Shown: positions 1-6,832, counted from the first letter of the stretch. The stretch is 10,639 nucleotides of DNA from Alphaproteobacteria bacterium (GCA_029248825.1 JAQWIP010000026.1:1-10639); one strand, 5' to 3'. A program made the numbers and translations. The notes: generated by a model not told the origin, from the sequence alone.

Positions 1-557
1 GTCGATGTGGTGAGGTCAGACCAATAGGTCAGCAAGTGACGGTCTTCAAAGGGGAAGTCAAAAAGCATGGCCAGCATTTGCGTGGTCAGCTCGATGGAAA
101 CCGTATCGACCCAATTAAATTCTTCGCCTTCTGGCAAGCTATCCAGAATGTCACTGGTGCGCTGGGTGATGATATCTTTAAAGCTATCGAGCGCGGGGGG
201 CGAGGCGATAGGCTGAACCGATTTGCGAATGGGAGCATGTTCGGGTTGGTCTTTGGTAATGAAAGCCGAAATTTCGACCCCCTCAACGGGCGGGCGAACG
301 ACGTTATTATCAATTTGAATGCCGCCGAATTGGTCGGAAGACGAGAAGCGTTTGTGGTCAGTGTCCACGGCGATGCAATCTTCATAGCGGGTGATAGACC
401 ACATGGGGCCAAAGGTCGGGTCTTCGGAATAATGCACCGGATCCTTTTCGCGCAAACGTTTGAACAGCTCTAAGACGTTTTCATCGGTATATAGCTCTGG
501 ACGAGCTGGATTGATTTCGTCGAGCGGAATTTCATCTATTTTGATAGCTTGGCTCAT
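1..557 (-). CDS. Cytochrome P450, CYP153-like (N-terminal 185 residues; 3' end outside window)
   Basis: Heme monooxygenase. CYP153 enzymes hydroxylate the terminal carbon of alkanes and fatty acyl chains in the cytosol, with electrons from a ferredoxin and its reductase; neither partner is visible here. The frame stays open from an ATG at 557 to the window edge. The ATG has a good ribosome-binding site (GGGAGAG, 6 nt upstream). Seen in the protein: an N-terminal segment DPVHYSEDPTFGPMWSITRY (residues 39-58) typical of soluble bacterial P450s; the C-helix motif HAPIRK (107-112), whose His and Arg usually contact the heme propionates; and a stretch from LPEGEEFNWVDTVSIELTT (141-159) through DFPFED (167-172) to YWSD (178-181) that closely resembles CYP153 as I remember it. 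The I-helix, ExxR and Cys-loop lie beyond the left edge, so the heme ligand cannot be verified. There is no membrane anchor. P450 is confident; the CYP153 family assignment is less so. Confidence 0.85.
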   Translation of the reverse strand, partial: MSQAIKIDEIPLDEINPARPELYTDENVLELFKRLREKDPVHYSEDPTFGPMWSITRYEDCIAVDTDHKRFSSSDQFGGIQIDNNVVRPPVEGVEISAFITKDQPEHAPIRKSVQPIASPPALDSFKDIITQRTSDILDSLPEGEEFNWVDTVSIELTTQMLAMLFDFPFEDRHLLTYWSDLTTS

Positions 558-606
558 GCGTCTCTCCCAATCTGCATAATCAAATTACAGATAGAAGAGT
601 GCCTAG

Positions 607-625
607 CTTGCGCTGCCAGCGCAAG
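607..625 (-). terminator. GC-rich hairpin between desaturase and P450 genes
   Basis: CTTGCGCT and AGCGCAAG form a perfect 8-bp stem around a 3-nt loop, 23 nt past the desaturase stop codon on the - strand. No T-tract follows on either strand, so it is not a canonical intrinsic terminator. It may be a partial terminator or an RNA-stabilising 3' stem that separates expression of the desaturase from the P450. A stem of this size is expected about once per 10 kb by chance, so its position rather than its existence is the argument. Confidence 0.35.
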
Positions 626-648
626 ATGGAAATGTGCAAAAAGCCGAT

Positions 649-1524
649 TTATACAAGCGTGCTTTTGCGCGCTTTCAAAATGGGATAAAGCTCGCGCAAA
701 GCCGCAGGCGTTTTATCGAGAGGAATACGCGGGTGCAAATGATGCACGATATGCGCCGTCATGCCCAGCGAACTCCAAACCCCGCCCCAGCTGCGAAACG
801 CGCGTGTGTCTTTATATCGACCCACTTGATGGCCGGGAAAATGCGGCAACCACGACAGATAAACGCGAATATAAATCACCGCCATTTTCAGCGGCAACCA
901 CCACAACAGCAGAGCTTCCAAAGCTTTGCCATGATAGGCGCAGAAAAACAGCACTCCGAAATGCGCCACCGTAATACCTACTTGCTCCAATAAAGCCCGT
1001 TCGGTTTCTGGCGTGCCAAGGCGTTCCAAGCAGCTGCGATAGCTGGCCGCGCCTTCAGAGCTCGGCTGATAAGACTGGATATTGGTCCAAATATTGCCGA
1101 GCAAAGTTTTGCTATTGTTAAAAACCTGGTCGGGGTCGAGGCCCGGTTTATTGGTGTGTTTATGGTGTTCCAAATGCGTCAGGCGCAAGGAGCGATAGCC
1201 ATAGGCCAGCGGCAGCACAGAAATATGGCCAATGGCTTCGTTGAGCCAACGCAGTTTTTGGCCAGGGCGCGCATAAATATCATGTTGCGCTTCATGGCTT
1301 GGCAAATACGACAAGATGATGTTGAGAAGGGCGATGGGAAACGCCACCCAAAGCGATAGCGTGCCAGTCATAACCAAAGGCCATAGCGCTACCCAGCAGC
1401 TGATATTTAAAATCGGCCAAATCACCATGGGAATGGACAATTTATCGATATATTTGCGCGCAATATCGCGCTCCATCCGAATAAGTTCGGCTTCGCTTAA
1501 TTGGGTCAAATCTTGAGAACTCAT
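649..1524 (-). CDS. Membrane fatty acid desaturase-superfamily protein (CrtR / beta-carotene hydroxylase-like)
   Basis: Integral-membrane di-iron enzyme of 291 residues, expected to desaturate or hydroxylate a lipid or carotenoid using O2. The three histidine boxes are complete: HEAQH (77-81), HLEHH (117-121, with a further His at 123) and HIVHH (258-262), giving the eight classical iron ligands. Extra His residues lie at 228 and 232. Hydrophobic segments at about 33-52, 56-74, 185-200 and 205-224 fit the usual membrane hairpins. The C-terminal part, WLPHFPGH followed by TAHIVHHLHPRIP, is more like cyanobacterial CrtR-type carotene hydroxylases than acyl-CoA desaturases, but carotenoid ketolases and plain fatty acid desaturases remain possible; no other carotenoid gene is in view. 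The ATG at 1524 is preferred to an upstream in-frame TTG at 1545. It forms an ATGA overlap with the preceding gene and has AGGAAG 6 nt upstream. The superfamily is confident, the substrate unknown. Confidence 0.85.
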   Translation of the reverse strand: MSSQDLTQLSEAELIRMERDIARKYIDKLSIPMVIWPILNISCWVALWPLVMTGTLSLWVAFPIALLNIILSYLPSHEAQHDIYARPGQKLRWLNEAIGHISVLPLAYGYRSLRLTHLEHHKHTNKPGLDPDQVFNNSKTLLGNIWTNIQSYQPSSEGAASYRSCLERLGTPETERALLEQVGITVAHFGVLFFCAYHGKALEALLLWWLPLKMAVIYIRVYLSWLPHFPGHQVGRYKDTRAFRSWGGVWSSLGMTAHIVHHLHPRIPLDKTPAALRELYPILKARKSTLV

Positions 1525-1733
1525 ATCCATCTTCCTGTTTTCCAAGCCACCATCCCGTAAAGCCCCCCAAACACCATGAAGGCGCCATAGACGTGGCTGA
1601 CCTCGGTGGTGGCGGGCAGGGGCAAGTAGCTATTTAGCGGCGTGCGAAAATAAATCTCGGCCAAAACCGGCCCCAAAAATCCAATACCGAACCAAACGGG
1701 CAGGAGGTCGAGAAATTTTTCAATAAAAGCCAT
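1521..1733 (-). CDS. Small two-helix membrane protein, function unknown
   Basis: A 70-residue protein that I do not recognise. Two hydrophobic segments are visible: about residues 11-29 (LLPVWFGIGFLGPVLAEIYF region) and 48-65 (HVYGAFMVFGGLYGMVAW). A short polar loop rich in Pro and Leu joins them, and the C-terminus is basic (KTGRW). The ATG at 1733 begins 4 nt after the TAA of the sulfhydrylase gene, and its TGA at 1521-1523 overlaps the ATG of the desaturase gene. It is therefore locked between two genes by spacing typical of translational coupling. The open frame continues upstream to 1814, but that extension lies inside the sulfhydrylase gene. No strong ribosome-binding site is seen, consistent with coupled re-initiation. 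Its position suggests a membrane partner or assembly factor for the desaturase; this is inference only. That it is a real gene is supported by the tight junctions and membrane-protein composition. Confidence 0.7.
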   Translation of the reverse strand: MAFIEKFLDLLPVWFGIGFLGPVLAEIYFRTPLNSYLPLPATTEVSHVYGAFMVFGGLYGMVAWKTGRWI

Positions 1734-1737
1734 GCGC

Positions 1738-3024
1738 TTAAACTTTCGAGAGCGCTTGCGAAATATCGGCGATAATATCATCGATATGTTCGATGCCGAT
1801 AGACAAGCGCACATAGCCCGGGGTCACGCCCGAGGCCATTTGGTCTTCGGCCGAGAGCTGACTATGCGTGGTGCTAGCCGGATGAATGGCCAGCGAGCGC
1901 GCATCGCCAATATTGGCCACGTGATACAAAAGCTCCAAATTATCGATGAATTTTTTGCCAGCTTCCATGCCGCCTTCCAGCTCAAAGCCCATCAGGGCGC
2001 CATAGCCACCGTTCATCACAGCATCGGCACGGGCCCGCATTTCGCCATCCATGAGCGATGGGTGAAAGACTTTGGTGACGCCTTTTTGGTCCCCTAGCCA
2101 AGCCGCGACTTGATTGGCATTTTCGCAATGCGCCTTCATCCGCAGCGCCAAAGTTTCCATACCTTGCAGGAACATAAACGCATTAAACGGCGACATCGCG
2201 GCGCCCATATCGCGCAGCAATGTGGTACGGGCTTTCAAAATATAAGCAATCGGCCCTAAAGGTTTGGCCGCTTCGCTCCATACCGCGCCATGATAAGATG
2301 GGTCGGGCGAGTTCAAAGTCGGTTGGCGATCGCCGGCCGCTTCCCAATCGAAATTCCCGCCATCGACAATCACGCCGCCAATGGAAGTGCCATGGCCGCC
2401 GATATATTTGGTTGTCGAATAAACCACCACAGCGGCGCCATGGTCGAACGGGCGACACAGAGTTGGCGCGGCCGTATTATCCATAATCAGCGGAATGCCA
2501 TGCGCGCGGCCAATGTCGGCCACTTGCTGAATGGGAAACACGTTGAGTTTCGGGTTGGGCAAAGTTTCCGCATAAAAGGCGCGGGTTTTATCATCCACGG
2601 CATCGGCGAAAGATTGCGAGTCGCTCGGGTCGGCAAAGCGCACTTCAATGCCCATGTCTTTCATGGTGTTGGCAAACAAGTTCCATGTGCCACCATAGAG
2701 GTCGGTCGAGGAGACGATGTTATCGCCAGCGCGCGCCAGATTTTGCACCGCCATGGTCGAGGCGGTCTGCCCCGAAGCGACGCCCAAGGCCGCAGCCCCG
2801 CCTTCGAGCGCGGCAATGCGTTGCTCGAGGACATCGGTGGTGGGGTTTTGCAGGCGGGTGTAAATATTGCCTAATTCAGACAAGGAAAACAGGCTGGCCG
2901 CATGGTCGGTATCGTGAAACTGATAGCTGGTGGTTTGGTGTATCGGCACCGCGACGGAGCCAGTGGTTGGGTCGGCTCTCCAGCCCGCGTGCAAGACCAA
3001 AGTTTCTGTTTTCATATCTGACAT
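1738..3024 (-). CDS. metY: O-acetylhomoserine sulfhydrylase (O-acetylhomoserine aminocarboxypropyltransferase)
   Basis: Cytosolic PLP enzyme of the Cys/Met-metabolism family. It makes homocysteine (or methionine, with methanethiol) from O-acetylhomoserine and sulfide, the direct-sulfhydrylation route to methionine. The 428 residues match the length of the family. Visible signatures: YTRLQNPTTDVLEQRIAALE (55-74) with the Tyr and Arg that bind PLP phosphate from the neighbouring subunit; SGQTA (84-88) in the phosphate loop; DNT (182-184), whose Asp contacts the pyridine nitrogen; and STTKYIGGHG (203-212), where Lys206 should form the Schiff base. The C-terminal VRLSIGIEHIDDI is also typical. 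MetY is preferred to cystathionine gamma-synthase or beta-lyase because of overall length and the long insertion around 224-250. The ATG at 3024 has GGTGAG 5 nt upstream; an internal ATG at 3015 is less well placed. It heads the - strand operon. Confidence 0.93.
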   Translation of the reverse strand: MSDMKTETLVLHAGWRADPTTGSVAVPIHQTTSYQFHDTDHAASLFSLSELGNIYTRLQNPTTDVLEQRIAALEGGAAALGVASGQTASTMAVQNLARAGDNIVSSTDLYGGTWNLFANTMKDMGIEVRFADPSDSQSFADAVDDKTRAFYAETLPNPKLNVFPIQQVADIGRAHGIPLIMDNTAAPTLCRPFDHGAAVVVYSTTKYIGGHGTSIGGVIVDGGNFDWEAAGDRQPTLNSPDPSYHGAVWSEAAKPLGPIAYILKARTTLLRDMGAAMSPFNAFMFLQGMETLALRMKAHCENANQVAAWLGDQKGVTKVFHPSLMDGEMRARADAVMNGGYGALMGFELEGGMEAGKKFIDNLELLYHVANIGDARSLAIHPASTTHSQLSAEDQMASGVTPGYVRLSIGIEHIDDIIADISQALSKV

Positions 3025-3044
3025 AAATTCTCACCAATCGTGAC

Positions 3045-3056
3045 GTTAAATTTAAC
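3045..3056. promoter_or_regulatory. Perfect 12-bp palindrome upstream of metY (candidate operator)
   Basis: GTTAAATTTAAC is perfectly self-complementary and sits 20 nt upstream of the metY ATG, close to where transcription from the candidate metY promoter would begin. That is a classical repressor position. It does not match the MetR or MetJ sites I know. Two or three such palindromes are expected by chance in 10.6 kb, but only about 0.04 in this short promoter region. Confidence 0.3.
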
Positions 3057-3064
3057 TATGTGAA

Positions 3065-3092
3065 ACCCTATCGTGTTTTCGTGAAAAGGCAA
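3065..3092 (-). promoter_or_regulatory. Candidate promoter for the metY operon
   Basis: Read on the - strand, TTGCCT (3092-3087) and TAGGGT (3070-3065) are separated by 16 nt. They would serve as -35 and -10 elements with a start near 3058 and a leader of about 35 nt. The -10 match is poor, so this is a weak prediction made mainly because a promoter must lie in this divergent region. Confidence 0.22.
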
Positions 3093-3199
3093 GCGAACCT
3101 TGCAGGGCACCACACAGGCTCTCCCCGTATTATAGAAACTTTTGGAGGTATACAGAAGTAAAACTTTGGCACTCGATGCGCAATTCGCTTGCTAGCGTC

Positions 3200-3227
3200 T
3201 TGGCAAATACTCTATTCTTTTGATAAC
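3200..3227 (+). promoter_or_regulatory. Candidate promoter for the ppx-rlmE operon
   Basis: TTGGCA (3200-3205) and GATAAC (3222-3227) are separated by 16 nt, resembling sigma70-type -35 and -10 elements. They lie about 55 nt before the ppx start codon. An alternative -10-like TATTAT at 3128-3133 has no good -35 partner. Confidence 0.3.
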
Positions 3228-3281
3228 CGCACGTCTTGGCGTGACGATCTGGCAGAGGTCTTGCCAGCACAGGAAATAGAC

Positions 3282-4541
3282 ATGCAAGATACCGATAGCC
3301 AAAACGGCAACCCCAAAAATAGTGCCGCCTCTTCGTCTGAGCCCCATAGCGCTGGCCCCCATGGCTCTGGCCCCGAAGGCGCAAGGTCTTCAAAACCTGC
3401 CTCTGGTTCGAGGTCTAAATCGGTTTCCGAACATAAATCTGGCAAAAACAAATCTAGCCAAAGACCTCACAAGACGCGGCTTTATGCGGCGGTCGATTTA
3501 GGCACGAATAATTGCCGCCTGCTAATTGTCGAGCGCTCTGGTGGGCTTGGCTTTCGGGTGCGCGATAGTTTCTCGCGCATTGTGCGCCTTGGCGAAGGGT
3601 TAGAGGCGAGCGGTAAATTATCCGAAGACGCGATGGAGCGCACGCTGGCGGCTTTGCGAATTGCGGCCAGTAAAATTCGCCGCGCCAATGTCGTGCGCCT
3701 GCGTTGTGTCGCCACCGAGGCGTGTCGAGGCGCCAGCAATGGTGCCGAGTTTATTCAGCGCGTGCGCAAAGAAACCGGCTTGCGGATGGAAATTATCGAC
3801 GGTCAAGCCGAAGCCGAATTGGCCGCGATTGGCTGTGGGTCTTTGTTCGATGAAAACGTCGATGATATTATTCTCTATGACATTGGCGGCGGCAGCACCG
3901 AGATAAGCCGCATGTCGCGCCAGACATCGAACGCGCCGCAGAACCAAGATTTTTTCAAATTGGTCGATAGCGACAGCGTGCCGCTGGGCGTGGTGCGCCT
4001 GTCCGAGCGCCACGCGGGGCCTGGCCCCCATGAGCATGGCTATGAGGGCATGTTGCAAGAAAGCGAAACCCGCTTGAAGGCGTTTATGGATCGCCAAGCC
4101 GATATGGTCGATATGAGCCGCGTGCAAATCATTGGCACTTCCGGTACGGTAACAACGCTGGCGGCGGTGCAATTGGGATTGGCACGCTATGATCGTAATG
4201 TCGTCGATGGCTGCACGATTTCGGCCGAAAATGTGACCGAGGTCATCGGAAATTTGCGCCAGATGAGCCGCGATCAATTGGCTGAAAACCCGTGCATTGG
4301 CGCGCAGCGCGCCGATTTGGTTTTGTCGGGCTGTGCGGTGTTAGAAGCCATTCATACGCGCTGGCCGGTGGCCAAAGTTTCGGTCGCAGATCGTGGGTTA
4401 CGCGAAGGCCTTCTGCTGCGTATGATAAAGAAAGATATGCGCCGCAATCGTCGCAATCGAGGACGGCGACGGACAAGCCACGAAACTGGCCACGAAACTG
4501 GCGCTACCAATAATCCTGCGCCCAAAGGACAAGACACATGA
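3282..4541 (+). CDS. ppx: Ppx/GppA-family phosphatase (exopolyphosphatase / pppGpp phosphohydrolase)
   Basis: Cytosolic ASKHA-fold phosphatase that removes terminal phosphate from inorganic polyphosphate and/or converts pppGpp to ppGpp; the two activities cannot be told apart from sequence. The core starts near residue 67 with YAAVDLGTNNCRLLIVE (68-84, first phosphate-binding loop). It continues with VATEACR (143-149), the Glu-bearing DGQAEAE (173-179) and YDIGGGSTEIS (199-209, second phosphate loop), and ends with VADRGLREGLLL (368-379). There is no C-terminal HD domain, so this is the short form (419 residues). The ATG at 3282 is chosen over an upstream in-frame TTG at 3189 because AGGA lies 7 nt before it. 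Odd points are a Ser/Gly/Pro/Lys-rich, probably disordered N-terminal extension of about 65 residues and an Arg-rich C-terminal tail (387-398) followed by a duplicated HETG. The gene overlaps rlmE by 4 nt (ATGA), a pairing common in Alphaproteobacteria. Confidence 0.9.
   Translation: MQDTDSQNGNPKNSAASSSEPHSAGPHGSGPEGARSSKPASGSRSKSVSEHKSGKNKSSQRPHKTRLYAAVDLGTNNCRLLIVERSGGLGFRVRDSFSRIVRLGEGLEASGKLSEDAMERTLAALRIAASKIRRANVVRLRCVATEACRGASNGAEFIQRVRKETGLRMEIIDGQAEAELAAIGCGSLFDENVDDIILYDIGGGSTEISRMSRQTSNAPQNQDFFKLVDSDSVPLGVVRLSERHAGPGPHEHGYEGMLQESETRLKAFMDRQADMVDMSRVQIIGTSGTVTTLAAVQLGLARYDRNVVDGCTISAENVTEVIGNLRQMSRDQLAENPCIGAQRADLVLSGCAVLEAIHTRWPVAKVSVADRGLREGLLLRMIKKDMRRNRRNRGRRRTSHETGHETGATNNPAPKGQDT
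4478..4501 (+). repeat. Perfect 12-bp tandem duplication in the ppx 3' end
   Basis: CCACGAAACTGG occurs twice head to tail, duplicating the residues HETG in the C-terminal tail of the phosphatase. A shorter near-repeat (CGCAATCGT/CGCAATCGA) encodes the RNR RNR just upstream. The pair looks like replication slippage in an unconstrained tail. The repeat length is a multiple of three, so copy changes would keep the frame and the rlmE overlap. Confidence 0.85.
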
Positions 4542-5275
4542 GCGATAAAAAAGGGCCAGGCGTAGGCGACGGGCAAAGACGCGGCGACCGTATGCGCGAG
4601 CGGGTGAAAACCGCGAGAGGGCGCAAGCTTTCTTCGACGCGCTGGCTGGAACGCCAACTCAATGACCCCTATGTGGCGGCCGCTAAATCAGACGGCTATC
4701 GCTCGCGCGCGGCGTATAAAATTATCGAAATGGACGATCGGTTTAAGTTTTTCAAACCGGGCGCTTGTGTCATCGACCTTGGCTGTGCGCCAGGCGGTTG
4801 GGCGCAAGTGGCTGCGCAACGCGTGGGCGCGTTGAAAAACAAAGGCTTTGTCGCCGCCATTGATTTGCAAGATATGGAGCCGCTGCAAGGGGTTGAGTTT
4901 TTAAAGCTCGATTTCCTCGAAGATAGCGCCCCCAAAAAAGTTCGCGAGCTAGCCGGACGGCGCGCCGATGTGGTGATATCGGATATGGCGGCTGCCGTGA
5001 CGGGCCATCGCCAAACCGACCATTTGCGCACGATGGCTTTGGCCGAAACGGCGGCTTGGTTTGCTTTTGAAGCTCTGAAACCGGGCGGCGCTTTTTGTGC
5101 CAAAGTGTTCCAAGGCGGGGCGTCGCGCGAGCTGTTGGACGAGCTGAAAAAGCGCTTTCGCCAAGTCTATCATATGAAGCCAAAAGCCAGCCGCAAAGAA
5201 TCGGTAGAACTCTATGTCATCGCGATGGATTTCAAGGGCGAGCCAGTGGAGGCTTATCCACCGGAAAATGGCTGA
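4538..5275 (+). CDS. rlmE: 23S rRNA 2'-O-ribose methyltransferase RlmE (FtsJ/RrmJ)
   Basis: SAM-dependent enzyme that methylates the 2'-hydroxyl of the conserved A-loop uridine (U2552 in E. coli) of 23S rRNA, a late step in 50S maturation. The protein has 245 residues; E. coli RlmE has 209, and the difference is largely a basic N-terminal extension of about 25 residues. The Rossmann core shows the SAM loop VIDLGCAPGGWAQ (78-90). The K-D-K-E catalytic tetrad is complete: Lys61 in SRAAYK, Asp149 in SDM, Lys189 in AKVFQG and Glu224 in VELYV. The SDMAP motif of E. coli reads SDMAA here, a mild deviation. The ATG at 4538 lies within the stop codon of ppx (ATGA), implying coupled translation. The gene carries no promoter of its own that I can see. 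Confidence 0.95.
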   Translation: MSDKKGPGVGDGQRRGDRMRERVKTARGRKLSSTRWLERQLNDPYVAAAKSDGYRSRAAYKIIEMDDRFKFFKPGACVIDLGCAPGGWAQVAAQRVGALKNKGFVAAIDLQDMEPLQGVEFLKLDFLEDSAPKKVRELAGRRADVVISDMAAAVTGHRQTDHLRTMALAETAAWFAFEALKPGGAFCAKVFQGGASRELLDELKKRFRQVYHMKPKASRKESVELYVIAMDFKGEPVEAYPPENG

Positions 5276-5284
5276 TTTTCGCGG
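5261..5284 (+). terminator. Weak hairpin over the rlmE stop codon
   Basis: GAAAAT (5264-5269) and ATTTTC (5275-5280) pair around a 5-nt loop. CCG (5261-5263) can extend the stem with CGG (5282-5284) across one bulged G. A run of T (5295-5300) follows about 10 nt later, too far for a standard intrinsic terminator. It may mark the end of the ppx-rlmE transcript before guaB, but the support is weak. Confidence 0.2.
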
Positions 5285-5368
5285 GGGCGAGATATTTTTT
5301 GCCACAAGCCCTAAATAAGTGATACATGATCTCGTCAAATGCACCTCCAGACCCGAGAGGATTTGACT

Positions 5369-6832
5369 ATGTTCCGCGAAGCCCTGACATTTGACGACGT
5401 GCTGCTCGAGCCGGCTGCGTCTAACATCATGCCCAGCCAGGCAGACACCACCACCCAGATTACCAAAACCATTCAACTTGGCATCCCTTTGCTGGCCGCC
5501 GCGATGGATACGGTTACCGAAAGCGAAATGGCGATTGCTATGGCGCAAGCCGGTGGCATTGGTGTTTTGCACCGCAATCTGACCCCCGCCGAACAAGCGG
5601 CGGAAGTGGTGAAAGTAAAGAAATTTGAAAGCGGCATGGTGGTCAATCCTTTGACCATCGGCCCCGACGCGAAATTAGCCGAAGCTTTGGAGCTGATGAC
5701 CGCCAATAAAATCTCGGGCGTTCCCGTCACCGAAGCCAATGGCAAATTGGTCGGCATTTTGACCAATCGCGATGTGCGCTTTGCTTCCAACCCGAACCAA
5801 AAAGTCTCGGAGTTGATGACCCATGAAAACCTCATCACGGTAAATGAAGAAGTCGACCATGATGAAGCCAAACGGCTGCTGCATCAGCACCGCATTGAAA
5901 AACTTCTGGTGGTCGATGATGCCTATTGCTGCATTGGATTGATTACCGTCAAGGATATGGAAAAAGCCCAATTGCACCCCAATGCGGCCAAAGATGAACG
6001 CGGACGTTTGCGCGTCGCGGCGGCTTCGACCGTGGGCGACGATGGCTTTGCGCGCACCGAGGCTTTGGTCGATGCTGGCGTTGATTTGGTGGTGGTCGAC
6101 ACCGCCCATGGCCATTCGGCGATGGTTGGCGAAGCGGTGGCGCGGATTAAAAAACTCTCCCCCAGCATTCAAGTGATGGCTGGCAATGTGGCCACCAAAG
6201 ATGGCGCGCAATCGCTCATCGATGCGGGCGCTGATGCGATTAAAGTGGGCATTGGCCCAGGCTCCATTTGCACCACGCGCGTGGTGGCAGGCGTCGGCGT
6301 GCCTCAGCTCACCGCCATTATGGATGCAGTGGAAGCGGCCAAGAAAGCCCAAGTTCCGGTGATTGCCGATGGCGGCATTAAATATTCGGGCGACCTCGCC
6401 AAAGCCATGGCAGCGGGCGCAAGCTGTGTCATGGTTGGCTCGCTTTTGGCTGGCACGGCCGAAAGCCCCGGCGAAGTATTTCTCTATCAAGGGCGCTCGT
6501 ATAAGGCCTATCGCGGCATGGGCTCGGTTGGCGCCATGGCGCGCGGCTCGGCAGACCGCTACTTCCAGCAAGATATCTCTGACAGCCATAAGCTGGTGCC
6601 AGAAGGCATTGAAGGGCAAATTCCGTTCAAAGGGCCGGTCGAGCAAGTCATTCACCAATTGGTTGGCGGGCTTCGGGCTGCCATGGGCTACACAGGCTCG
6701 GCCACGATTGCCGACTTGCATGCGCGGGCGCAATTTGTGCGGATGAGTTCGGCCTCGCTGGTGGAAAGCCATGTTCACGATGTAACGATTACTCGTGAGG
6801 CACCCAATTATCCGGGGTCGGGTAAAAACTAG
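5369..6832 (+). CDS. guaB: Inosine-5'-monophosphate dehydrogenase
   Basis: Catalyses the NAD-dependent oxidation of IMP to XMP, the committed step of guanine nucleotide synthesis, as a cytosolic TIM-barrel tetramer. The 487 residues are the normal family length. The barrel starts with LTFDDVLLEP (6-15). The inserted pair of CBS domains spans about 92-200 (GVPV at 117-120, GILTNRDVRF at 129-138, IEKLLVVDD at 176-184) and in this family binds regulatory purine nucleotides. The catalytic loop GPGSICTTR places the nucleophile at Cys301. The IMP site IADGGIKYSGD (332-342) and the flap Arg397-Tyr398 in GSADRYFQ are intact. An in-frame ATG at 5339 exists, but the ATG at 5369 is chosen because GAGAGG lies 8 nt upstream and MFREALTFDD is the typical N-terminus. 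The 93-nt gap after rlmE probably holds its promoter; TTGCCA at 5299-5304 could be a -35, but no convincing -10 follows. The TAG overlaps the rsmB GTG by one base. Confidence 0.97.
   Translation: MFREALTFDDVLLEPAASNIMPSQADTTTQITKTIQLGIPLLAAAMDTVTESEMAIAMAQAGGIGVLHRNLTPAEQAAEVVKVKKFESGMVVNPLTIGPDAKLAEALELMTANKISGVPVTEANGKLVGILTNRDVRFASNPNQKVSELMTHENLITVNEEVDHDEAKRLLHQHRIEKLLVVDDAYCCIGLITVKDMEKAQLHPNAAKDERGRLRVAAASTVGDDGFARTEALVDAGVDLVVVDTAHGHSAMVGEAVARIKKLSPSIQVMAGNVATKDGAQSLIDAGADAIKVGIGPGSICTTRVVAGVGVPQLTAIMDAVEAAKKAQVPVIADGGIKYSGDLAKAMAAGASCVMVGSLLAGTAESPGEVFLYQGRSYKAYRGMGSVGAMARGSADRYFQQDISDSHKLVPEGIEGQIPFKGPVEQVIHQLVGGLRAAMGYTGSATIADLHARAQFVRMSSASLVESHVHDVTITREAPNYPGSGKN

Noticed and set aside
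36..473. Open frame on the + strand at the left edge
   Set aside because: It is antisense to the partial P450, whose - strand translation shows clear family motifs.
549..993. Overlapping + strand open frames across 549-993
   Set aside because: They run antisense to the end of the desaturase gene, which carries the complete histidine boxes. Their own proteins show low-complexity Arg/Ala/Pro composition.
1525..1545. Upstream TTG start for the desaturase, adding 7 residues
   Set aside because: The ATG at 1524 has AGGAAG at correct spacing and forms a standard ATGA overlap with the preceding gene.
3025..3130. SAM-II or other SAM riboswitch upstream of metY
   Set aside because: Such elements are frequent before methionine genes in Alphaproteobacteria, so I read the - strand leader for the SAM-II pseudoknot pattern. 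The conserved core bases are not there.
3189..3281. Upstream TTG start for ppx, adding 31 residues
   Set aside because: No ribosome-binding site precedes it, the added residues are not family-like, and the ATG at 3282 has a well-spaced AGGA.
3618..4277. Open frame on the - strand opposite ppx
   Set aside because: Antisense to the phosphatase core containing both phosphate-binding loops; no recognisable domain.
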